From Glycomyces fuscus (GTDB lineage Bacteria > Actinomycetota > Actinomycetes > Streptosporangiales > Streptosporangiaceae): a stretch of 64,000 nucleotides of DNA. Below are positions 49,328-57,900 of the stretch, piece by piece. The notes beneath the pieces were generated by a model. That model ran no database searches, was not told where the DNA came from, and saw only the letters and a program-made list of their open reading frames with translations. Numbering within the stretch: position 1 is the first letter of the stretch; each line of letters begins with the position of its first letter. The DNA is taken from the NCBI GenBank assembly GCA_002529455.1, contig NYMS01000063.1, forward strand, positions 248,001-312,000. The letters run 5' to 3'. The position numbers and the translations under genes are program-made.

Positions 49328-49372
49328 CTACTCGGTGGCTCTGCCCTCGGCTTCCTCACGCAGTTTCTCGCG
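49328..49372 (-). pseudogene. 3' remnant of a DUF600 immunity gene
   Basis: Fifteen codons reading REKLREEAEGRATE plus a stop correspond to the last codons of the gene at 43540 (REKLREEAGGRATE). They sit in the same position relative to the DUF6177 gene. The rest of the gene has been replaced by unrelated DNA just upstream (right of 49375). Confidence 0.75.
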
Positions 49373-49406
49373 GAGTCAGACCAGAGACATTTGATGTGCT
49401 CTGAGT

Positions 49407-49730
49407 TCAGGGCAGTCCTGGTCGCTCCCATGTAGGATTGTCATCTCCGTCGAATCGCATTCCCAGGCGCCAGCCGGTCTCTTTTTCCAATAGGCGAAAA
49501 ATGTACTCAGCGTTCCTCGATACTTCGTTCCAGTCGGATCCGTAAACTTCTATGGCTGTGCTGAACCCATCATAGATGTCGAGCTCTTCGATATCGAGAA
49601 TTATCCCCCCCAGGCGAACCTCGATCGTGTCGACGATTGCTTTCTCGTGTTCATGGTCCGGCATGGAGCGGATCTTGGCGACGACTTCGTCCACTCCTTC
49701 GGATGTCATTATAAATTCTGAGCGCGCCAC
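49407..49730 (-). CDS. Putative immunity protein overlapping the toxin gene
   Basis: A 107-residue small acidic alpha/beta protein (FIMTSEGVDEVVAKIRSMPD, then GGIILDIEELDIYDGFSTAIEVYG, then AEYIFRLLEKETGWRLGM). Its ATG (49730) lies inside the end of the toxin-like gene (22-base overlap), which implies coupled translation and a toxin-immunity relationship. No family is recognised. The sequence is AT-richer than the host average, like its partner. Confidence 0.72.
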   Translation of the reverse strand: MARSEFIMTSEGVDEVVAKIRSMPDHEHEKAIVDTIEVRLGGIILDIEELDIYDGFSTAIEVYGSDWNEVSRNAEYIFRLLEKETGWRLGMRFDGDDNPTWERPGLP

Positions 49731-50179
49731 TTTTCTCCTTGTGGCCAGATGATCACGTAGTCATTGCCGATTAAAATGAGCTCATCAATGTCTCCGTCAT
49801 TTCTGGGGAGTGCCGACCGTAGTGCTGAAAGGGCTGTGTCCTGGGTAGTCCCCGCTGCTCGCAGGTCGATGGCCAGGCGGCTGGACTGCTTCTTTCCGCT
49901 GCGGATGTTCTGAATGACGGCGTTTTTGCTGTCGGATTCAGCTGTCTTGAACTCAAGGGTGAGCTGGGTTCCTGATATCACGAATTCTGGTGATTTTTTT
50001 CCTTCTATTGTGGACTCGTCGACCGAGAGCGTGCTGATCCCGTGGTCCTCCAGGAAGCTCGCAATGGATTTCTCTTTTTCGGAAAAGTGCTCCCAGCCTT
50101 CGCCGACCCTGCTTTCGATATGCAGCTCCCGGGCGGTCGGGTCGTTGGTCTCCCTCGGCGCATCGGCCTCGCTCCCCAC
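49709..50179 (-). CDS. CdiA-CT-like nuclease toxin tail
   Basis: A 156-residue product from GTG 50179. Residues about 22-150 resemble the CdiA C-terminal tRNase domain of the PD-(D/E)xK type: helical EGWEHFSEKEKSIASFLEDHG, then KKSPEFVISGTQLTLEFKTA with the E-x-K motif, then QNIRSGKKQSSRLAIDLRAAG. The frame remains open upstream of the GTG through a Pro/Glu-rich linker-like stretch (50180 to about 50290), so this is likely the tip of a once larger secreted effector. It is probably an RNA or DNA nuclease; the target is unknown. Immunity gene overlaps its 3' end. Confidence 0.72.
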   Translation of the reverse strand: MGSEADAPRETNDPTARELHIESRVGEGWEHFSEKEKSIASFLEDHGISTLSVDESTIEGKKSPEFVISGTQLTLEFKTAESDSKNAVIQNIRSGKKQSSRLAIDLRAAGTTQDTALSALRSALPRNDGDIDELILIGNDYVIIWPQGEKWRAQNL

Positions 50180-50952
50180 CGGGGCACCCTCGCTGCTCGG
50201 GGCCCTTCCGTCCCCGCTCGGGGGGAGCGTCTCCCACGGGTGCGGTGGGGGCTCCTTCTCCGTCGGGGGCGGTGGAGGACGGCGGCGGACCGCATGGGTG
50301 GTGTCCGCGCACTCACCGAGAGTTCCACAGGGGTGGGACGTTTCCCAATCCTTCGCCCGGTTTCCGAAGAGTGGGCCTGTGCGGTGCGGATGTGCGCGTA
50401 TGGGCAGGTGGCGCTGGACATAAACAGGGGGAACGCGAGGAGTCCCGTGGGTGTCTGGTGTCGCACGTCACTTTCGGAGGGCGTGCGGTGGGGCGGTTGC
50501 CGTGAGGGATGTGCGCAGGTCACACGCGTGTGCCTGAGTGGCGGGGGAGGTGACCGGATGCGGTCACGGGTCAGGTCGCAGATCCCCGCAGACGGCAGCG
50601 GCGCCCCGGCCGGGTGGTGGCGTGCGGACTCTGCGCGGATCGCCGGGAAGGAAGGGACCGCCGGGCAGGTGGTGTGTGCCAGCGGCCCCGGAAGGTATCC
50701 GATGCACGGTCGCTGGGCGGCCCTTCGGGTTGGGAGCGGTGCGGCGATGTCTCAGCGCGGGTCCTGCTCAGCCCGCGTGGGGTACCGGTGGGGGAGTGCT
50801 CCCGAGACTGGTGTGGCCGCATGTGGACAGAGTCCCGAAAGGGTCTTTAGTCCCGGGTCTGCACGCAGGTCAGCGGCGATAGCCTGTGTCCGCAGACCGC
50901 GCGTTCCCCCGCTCCACCGCGCGCGGCCCCCGGCGGCATTGGCAGGCCCACA
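50180..50952. other. Boundary region between toxin cluster and defence operon
   Basis: About 770 bp. The left 110 bp continue the proline-rich linker frame of the toxin tail. To the right lie the 12-base palindrome CACACGCGTGTG (50521-50532) and the small inverted repeat GTGACCG-GATG-CGGTCAC (50550-50567). Both are candidate regulatory sites for the divergent units. No gene is supported. The kinase promoter is presumably in 50830-50950, but I could not define it. Confidence 0.5.
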
Positions 50953-51990
50953 GTGAAACCCCTGACCCCCTCAGACCCCCGTGCCCTCGGTGGTATCGAG
51001 CTCCTCGGCAGGCTCGGTCAGGGCGGCATGGGCGTGGTCTACGTCGGCCGCACCGCGGAGGACGCCCCGGTCGCGGTCAAGACCCTGCACGCCGCGCACC
51101 TGGACCGCGACGACCTGCGCGAGCGCTTCGACCGCGAGTCCACCGCCCTGGGCATGGTCCAGGGCCCCGGCGTCGCCGCGCTGGTGGCGGTCTCCGAGCG
51201 CGACGACGAGACGCCGTGGCTGGCCATGGAGTACGTCCCCGGCCTGGACCTGGCCACCTACCTGGAGCGCAACGACCCCCTGGACGAGGTCGACGGCGCC
51301 GCCCTGGGCCTGGTCCTGGCCTCGGCCCTGACCGAGATCCACACCGCCGGCCTGCTGCACCGCGACCTCAAGCCCGCCAACGTCATGCTCGGCCCCGACG
51401 GCCCCCGCGTCGTCGACTTCGGTCTGGTGGCCATCGGCGGGGCGGGCGGCGACCTGACGATGACCAACATGCGGCTGGGTACGCCGCGCTTCATGGCGCC
51501 CGAGCAGTTCACCGACCCCACCGGGGTGACCACGGCCGCCGACGTCTACGCCCTGGGCGTGATCCTGGCCTACGCCACCTCCGGGCGCTACCCCTACAAC
51601 GGCTCCACCCCCGAGGCCCTGGGCATGGCGGCGGTCAGCCCCGACGTGCACCCCGACCTGTCGGAGGTCCCGGCCGGACTGCTCCCACTGGTCACCGAGC
51701 TGATGGCGACCACCCCCGGGAGCCGACCGGCGCTGGCCGACGTGCGCGCCCGGCTGACCGAGTTCCTCGCGGCCGCGGGGCTCTCCCCGGGGGCCGCCCG
51801 TGCCCGGCTTGCCGAGCACACCCACGTCGAGGGCACGGGGATCGCCGACACCATCCCGGCCGCCACACGCCCCGCGGCCACCACCCGGCCCGCCACGGCT
51901 CCGCTGCGGACCGGGACCGGGAATGGAACCCGGCTCGCGGCCCGCACGGCCGCCCGGCTGCGCAGGGCCTACGCGCGCCCCGCAGCCTGA
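50953..51990 (+). CDS. Soluble Ser/Thr protein kinase
   Basis: A 345-residue Hanks-type kinase. It has the glycine loop LGQGGMGVVYVG (residues 21-32), ATP lysine K43 (VAVKTLH), catalytic loop HRDLKPANVML near residue 136, DFG near 156, and activation segment ending MAPEQF. The kinase domain ends near residue 280. A short Ala/Thr/Arg-rich tail follows, without a transmembrane helix or sensor domain, so it is cytosolic and unlike the PASTA or PknB type. It is the first gene of the plus-strand defence series, 97 bp before the SNF2 gene. A regulatory or abortive role comparable to PglW-type kinases is inference. GTG at 50953. Confidence 0.92.
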   Translation: MKPLTPSDPRALGGIELLGRLGQGGMGVVYVGRTAEDAPVAVKTLHAAHLDRDDLRERFDRESTALGMVQGPGVAALVAVSERDDETPWLAMEYVPGLDLATYLERNDPLDEVDGAALGLVLASALTEIHTAGLLHRDLKPANVMLGPDGPRVVDFGLVAIGGAGGDLTMTNMRLGTPRFMAPEQFTDPTGVTTAADVYALGVILAYATSGRYPYNGSTPEALGMAAVSPDVHPDLSEVPAGLLPLVTELMATTPGSRPALADVRARLTEFLAAAGLSPGAARARLAEHTHVEGTGIADTIPAATRPAATTRPATAPLRTGTGNGTRLAARTAARLRRAYARPAA

Positions 51991-52087
51991 GGCCCCGCCG
52001 GACCACCGTCCGGCTGGTCACCATCTGAAAACAGCGCCAACCGCCACCGGCGGCGGCGCGTGTAATCGGAACGAAGAGAACACCGCA

Positions 52088-54946
52088 GTGGACAGTGAGG
52101 CTCCCCCCTTGACCGCAGAAGCAGACGCCGCGCGCACCAGCCCCTTCGCCCCCGGGGCACGCGTGGAGGTGCGCGACGCCGAGTGGATGGTGCGCACCTG
52201 CACCCCCGCGGGCTCCGCGACGGACGGGTACATGGTCCGCGCGGTCGGGGTCTCGGAGTTCGTCCGGGGCGAGGACGCGGTGTTCTTCACCGGCATCGAA
52301 CCCGTCGACCTCCTCGACCCCGAGAAGACACGGCTGGTCCACGACGACTCCTCCGGCTACGCCCAGAGCCGCCTGTACCTGGAGTCGGTGCTGCGCCGCA
52401 CCCCGCTGCCCCAGTCCGAGCGCCGCCTGGCCATGCCCGGCAAGTTCCTGCTCAAGGACCTCGTCTACCAGCAGCGCCCCGCCGAACTCGCCCTGCGGGC
52501 CCTGCGCCCGCGCGTGCTCGTCGCCGACGTGGTGGGACTGGGCAAGACCCTGGAGATCGGCCTGACCCTGGCCGAGCTCATCCGGCGCGGACGCGGCGAG
52601 CGCATCCTCGTCGTCACCCCGCAGCAGGTCCTGGAGCAGTTCCAGCAGGAGCTGTGGACCCGCTTCGCCATCCCGCTGGTGCGCCTGGACTCCGTGGGCC
52701 TGGAGCGCATCCAGCGCGACATCCCCGCCGGGCGCAACCCCTTCCTGTACTTCAAGCGCGCCATCATCTCCGTCGACACCCTCAAGAACCAGGGCAAGTA
52801 CGGCCAGCACCTGCGCAACATGCACTGGGACGCGGTCGTCATCGACGAGTCGCACAACCTCATCAACGAGGGCAACCTGCGCAACCAGCTCGCCCGGCTG
52901 CTCGCCGCCCAGACCGACGCCCTGCTGCTGGCCTCGGCCACCCCCCACAACGGCAATTCCAAGTCCTTCGCCGAACTCATCCGCCTGCTGGACCCGGCCG
53001 CCATCGCCGACCCCGAGAACTACGGCGCCGAGGAGATCGAGCACCTCTACATCCGCCGCACCAAGATCCACCCCGAGGTGCGCGCGGAGATGGGCGACGA
53101 CTGGCCCGAGCGCGGTCCCTCCCTGTCGGTGCGCTGCACCGCCACCCCCGCCGAGGAGGCCGTCTTCGCCGAACTCGCCCAGGTGTGGATGGCCGGGGAC
53201 GCTCGCCAGGGCGGACCGGTGGTGCGCGGGAAGGACCACCTGTTCCCCTACACCCTGCTCAAGGCCTTCCTGTCCTCGCACGTGGCCCTGGCCGCCACGG
53301 TCGCCAACCGCCTGAAGACCATCACGCACAAGGACACCGGCCGCCTCAAGGACGGCGAGGACGAGCGCGAGCACGCTGCCCTGCGCACCCTGGGCGACCT
53401 GGCCGCCGAGATCGACGAATCCAGCTCGGCCAAGTTCACCACCCTCGTCCAACAGCTCAAGGAGATCGGGGTCGGCAAGGGCAGCGACACCCGCGCCGTG
53501 GTCTTCTCCGAGTCCGTGCCCACCCTGGGGTGGCTGCACGAGACCCTGCCCGAGGCACTGGGCCTGAAGGACGACCAGGTGGCCCTGATGCACGGCGGCC
53601 TGTCCGACACCGAACAGCAGCGCCTGATCAGCGACTTCGCCCTGGAGGACAGCAGGGTCCGGGTCTTCGTCACCGGCGACGTGGCCTCCGAGGGCGTCAA
53701 CCTCCACCGCCAGTGCCACCACCTCGTCCACTACGACCTGCCCTGGTCGCTCATCCGCATCGAGCAGCGCAACGGCCGTATCGACCGCTTCGGCCAGAAG
53801 CACGAGCCCCAGTTCCGCGCGCTCATCCTGCAGACGGCGACCGAGGGCGCGATGGACGACACCTCGGTGGCCGAGAGACTGCTGCACAGGGAGGCCGAGG
53901 CCCACCGCGCCATGGGCACCGCCGAGACGGTCACCGGCCTGCACAGCGCCAAGGACGAGGAGGACCGCCTCGTCCAGGACCTGCTCCGGGGACGCACCGT
54001 GGACGAGTCCATCGACGCGACCTCCGCGGACGGCGACGACGACGGCGGCTGGATCGGCGACATCCTCTTCGGGGACGTGGGCGTGCCCGAGGAGGCCGCC
54101 GCCCCCGAGCGCGCCCCCGAACCCCAGCTGTTCGACTCCACCGAGCAGTTCGTCCGCGCCGCCCTGGACACCGTCGCCGGCGACGTGGCCGTCGACGACG
54201 ACGGGCGCATCCTCGCCTTCGAACCGCCCAGGGACCTGGCCGACCGCCTGAGCGCACTGCCCGGCGACTACCTGCGCAAGCTCAGGGTGAAGGAGCGCCT
54301 GCGCGTCACCTTCGACCGCGACCACGCCCTGAAGCGGCTCGACGAGGCCCGCGCCACCAAGACCACCTGGCCCGACACCGGCTACGTCAGCGACCTGCAC
54401 CCGCTGGTGGAGTGGCTGGTGGACAAGGTGCAGGTGCGCACCCAGCGCAACCAGGCCTGGGTCATCCGGGCGCCCCGGGCCGTCGAACCCGTCTTCCTGG
54501 TCCAGGGCACCTACTCCAACGAACTGGGACAGCCCACCGTCGTGGAGTGGATGGCCGTCACCGGCCTGCCCGGGGCCCCGCGCGTGGAGGACATGTTCGA
54601 GGCCCTCCGACGCACGGGCGTCGGATCGGGCATGGTCAACACCGGCCGCGCCGAGGACCTGTCCGCCCTCCAGGAACTGGTGCCCGACGCGGTCCGGGCC
54701 GCCCGCGCCCACCTGGCCGAGCGCAGCGCCGCCTACGACGCCCGCATCGAGCAGGACCTGGCCGCCCCCGAGCGGCGGCTGAAGGAGTGGCGGCAGCTCA
54801 GCCTGGAGGGCCTGGGCGAGGGCCGACAGAAGGAACGGGGACGGGTGCACGACACCGTCGCCGAACAGGAGCGGCTGATGCGCAGGATGCGCACGTCGGG
54901 CGAGCCGCTGCTGCGCGTGCTGGCCGTGGTGAAGGGGGAGAACTGA
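52088..54946 (+). CDS. SNF2-family helicase, DrmD-like
   Basis: A 952-residue SF2/SNF2 translocase. Motif I reads ADVVGLGKTLEIG (near residue 148), motif II VVIDESHN (near 252), motif III LLASATPHNG, and the C-terminal helicase half has HGGLSDTEQQRLISDF and QRNGRIDRFGQK (near 561). The architecture and neighbours match DrmD, the SNF2 helicase of class 1 DISARM. The C-terminal 300 residues are helical and probably bind a partner or DNA. GTG at 52088 chosen as the first in-frame start after the upstream gene; its ribosome site is weak. It ends two bases before the methyltransferase ATG. Confidence 0.9.
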   Translation: MDSEAPPLTAEADAARTSPFAPGARVEVRDAEWMVRTCTPAGSATDGYMVRAVGVSEFVRGEDAVFFTGIEPVDLLDPEKTRLVHDDSSGYAQSRLYLESVLRRTPLPQSERRLAMPGKFLLKDLVYQQRPAELALRALRPRVLVADVVGLGKTLEIGLTLAELIRRGRGERILVVTPQQVLEQFQQELWTRFAIPLVRLDSVGLERIQRDIPAGRNPFLYFKRAIISVDTLKNQGKYGQHLRNMHWDAVVIDESHNLINEGNLRNQLARLLAAQTDALLLASATPHNGNSKSFAELIRLLDPAAIADPENYGAEEIEHLYIRRTKIHPEVRAEMGDDWPERGPSLSVRCTATPAEEAVFAELAQVWMAGDARQGGPVVRGKDHLFPYTLLKAFLSSHVALAATVANRLKTITHKDTGRLKDGEDEREHAALRTLGDLAAEIDESSSAKFTTLVQQLKEIGVGKGSDTRAVVFSESVPTLGWLHETLPEALGLKDDQVALMHGGLSDTEQQRLISDFALEDSRVRVFVTGDVASEGVNLHRQCHHLVHYDLPWSLIRIEQRNGRIDRFGQKHEPQFRALILQTATEGAMDDTSVAERLLHREAEAHRAMGTAETVTGLHSAKDEEDRLVQDLLRGRTVDESIDATSADGDDDGGWIGDILFGDVGVPEEAAAPERAPEPQLFDSTEQFVRAALDTVAGDVAVDDDGRILAFEPPRDLADRLSALPGDYLRKLRVKERLRVTFDRDHALKRLDEARATKTTWPDTGYVSDLHPLVEWLVDKVQVRTQRNQAWVIRAPRAVEPVFLVQGTYSNELGQPTVVEWMAVTGLPGAPRVEDMFEALRRTGVGSGMVNTGRAEDLSALQELVPDAVRAARAHLAERSAAYDARIEQDLAAPERRLKEWRQLSLEGLGEGRQKERGRVHDTVAEQERLMRRMRTSGEPLLRVLAVVKGEN

Positions 54947-54948
54947 GC

Positions 54949-57900
54949 ATGGGCTACGACTCGCTGGTCAACCGGGGAGAGTACTTCTCCGCCCACTACC
55001 TGGCCGAGGTGCTGCCCAAGCACCTCAAGGGCAAGGACGGCCCCTTCAGGGAGTGGGCCGAGCGCGAGAGCGCCGAGAACAAACTGCCCAGGGAGGAGCG
55101 CTCGCCCGGGCCGGTGACCCCGCGCCAGGGGCTGCGCCAGCTCAAGGGGCGCTACTTCGGCGACCGCCAGGCCTTCGCCGACTTCACCGAGCAACTGCGC
55201 GAGGGCGACGGCACGCCGAGCCCCGCCGCGGTCGCCGCCCAGACCGAGCGCCTGCACGCCCTGCACCGCGACGTGCTCACCGCGCTCGGCTTCACCCCCA
55301 AGGACGCACCCGCCGAGAGCCTCTTCGAGCACGGCGACCAGGCGGTCCCCGTCCGCCTGGCCCTGCACGAGACCACCGTGGCCGCGATCGAGTGCGGCTG
55401 GGCCCCCGACACCGACGCCGCCATGGACCCCGAGGGCGCGGGACGGCTCCTGGACCCGGTGGACCTGGGCGGACGCGAGCGGATCGAGCTGGGCACCAAG
55501 CTGGTGTCCTGGCTCTTCGCCCGCGACGAGCACCTGCGCTACGTCCTGGTCCTCGCGGGCGGCGTGGTGGTCCTCGCCGACCGCTCGGTGTGGGGCGAGG
55601 GCCGCTACCTGGCCGTCAGCCTGGACACCGCCCTGGGCCGGGGCGACAACGACGAACTCGGCACCATCGCCGCGCTCTTCGGCGCCCAGGCGCTCCTGCC
55701 CTCGGAGGACGGCGGAGCCGAGGCCATCGCCACCCTCGTCGACGCCTCCCGCCAGCACGCCGTGGGCGTGTCCAAGGAACTGCGGGAGGGACTGCGGACC
55801 TCGGTGGAGATCATCGCCAACGAGGTCCTGGCCCGGCTGCGCGACCAGGGCGTCGATCCTGAGCGGATCGACACCCGCTCCCACCGCACCTTCGCCAACG
55901 AACTGGCCCGCCAGTCGCTGCGCTACCTCTACCGGATCCTGTTCCTGCTCTACGCCGAGGCCCGCCCCGAGCTGGGCGTGGTGCCCGCCAAGGACGAGGC
56001 GTACGTGCGCGGGTACAGCATGGCGCGCCTGGGCGACCTGGTCGTCAACGACCTGGTGGGGGAGGAGGCGCGTAACAGCACCCACCTGTACCAGTCGCTG
56101 GACCTGCTGTTCCGCATGGTCAACGAGGGCCACAACCCGCGCGGGCACGTCCTGGACCGGGAGGAGGCCGAGGGGCTCTCGGAGGGCGACGGGCTGCGCT
56201 TCGAACCGCTGAGGGCCGACCTGTTCGACCCCGAGCGGACACGGCTGATCGGCACCCGCCTGCCGCACCCGGACGACGACCCCGACGAGCCGACCATGGA
56301 GCCGCTGGACACCCGGCTGCGCAACGAGGCCCTGCACCAGGTGCTGCGCAAACTGATGATCTCGCGCGGCAACCGGAGGGGGCGCGGCGGGTTCATCTCC
56401 TACGCCCAGCTCGGCATCAACCAGCTGGGCGCGGTGTACGAGGGGCTGATGTCCTACACCGGGTTCATCGCCAAGGAGGAGCTGTACGAGGCGGCCAAGA
56501 ACGGCGACCCGTCCGGCGGGTCGTGGATGGTGCCGCACTCCAGGGTCGAGGACTACAGCGACGACGTGTGGGTGCGCGTCAAGGACGAGAACGGCAAGTC
56601 CACCAAGGACAGCCCCATGGTGGTCTACAAGCCGGGGTCGTTCGTGTACCGCCTGGCCGGGCGCGACCGGGAGACCAGCGCGTCGTACTACACGCCCGAG
56701 TCGCTGACCCAGCTGACCGTGCAGCTCACGCTGCGGGAGAGGCTGGACCAGGACGGGACCACCACCCCGGCGAGGGAACTGCTGGAGTGGACCATCTGCG
56801 AGCCCGCGCTGGGTTCGGGCGCGTTCCTGAACGAGGCCATCAACCAGGTGGCGGCCGAGTACCTCAAGCGCGCGCAGGCCGAGCGCGGGGAGGAGCTGGA
56901 CCCCGAGCGCTACGCGGTGGAGCTCCAGAAGGTCAAGGCCTACATCGCCCTGCACCGGGCGTACGGGGTGGACCTCAACGGCACCGCCGTGGAGTTGGCG
57001 GAGGTGTCGCTGTGGCTGAACGTGATGTACCCGGGGTTGCAGGCCCCGTGGTTCGGCCTGCACCTGCGGCGCGGTAACTCGCTCATTGGAGCCGGGCGGA
57101 GGCTGTACGACCCGGAGACGGTGAAGAAGGGCGAGTGGCTCAAGTCCGCGCCGGTGGATCAGCCGTTCCGGAACGGGGACATCTCGGAGGGGTACATCCA
57201 CCACTTCCTGCTGCCCGCACAGGGGTGGGGGAGTGTGGCCGCCGAGAAGGAGGCCAAGAACCTTGCCCCGGAGGACACCGCGAAGCTGGCCGCGTGGCGG
57301 CGCGCGATGCGCCGCAAGCCCAAGACGAGCGGGAAGAACTCGCAGTTCCGGCGCTTGCAGGCGCTGTCGCGGAGGGCTGAGTTCCTGTGGGGGCTGGTGA
57401 TCCGGCGGCTGGAGCTGTCAGAGCGGGAGGTCAGTCGGCGGGTTGACGTCTATGGCGCTGACTGGATCGACCAGCCCGAGCACGCTATCCCGAGGGAAGA
57501 GGTGCTCGCGAACCTCACGGAGAAGGGCACCCCGTACTGGCGGCTCAAGACGCTGATGGACGCCTGGTGCGCGCTGTGGTTCTGGCCGGTGCAGAAGGCC
57601 GGACTGCTGGACGGCAGCGACGAGGTGTACGAGCGGCTGGAACGGTCGTTGGAGGCCAGCAGCGCTGGCGGTAACGACTCGCTCTTCGGTTCAGCCCGGG
57701 AAAGCTTGGATCTAGCGGACCTGGAGAAGTGGCTCAAGTTCGCCGAGGCCCTGTTGGGTTCCCAGGACATCCCGGAAGGGACGCTGTTCAGTGAGATCGA
57801 GACCTTGGCTGATCTCGACGCTGCCGAGGACTCTCTTTCTCCCCTAATGGCGATGAAGGACGAGTACCGACTGGGGGAAAGCTTCCCCTGGCTCCACGAG

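Noticed and set aside
50521-50567. CACACGCGTGTG palindrome and adjacent small inverted repeat as a phage attachment site or origin
   Set aside because: No integrase, tRNA end or replication gene nearby; kept only as possible regulatory symmetry.
52183-54948. A plus-strand frame continuous with the methyltransferase that would extend it by over 900 codons
   Set aside because: It overlaps the SNF2 helicase in another frame and has Arg/Pro/Gly-rich nonsense composition. The methyltransferase has a natural ATG two bases after the helicase stop.
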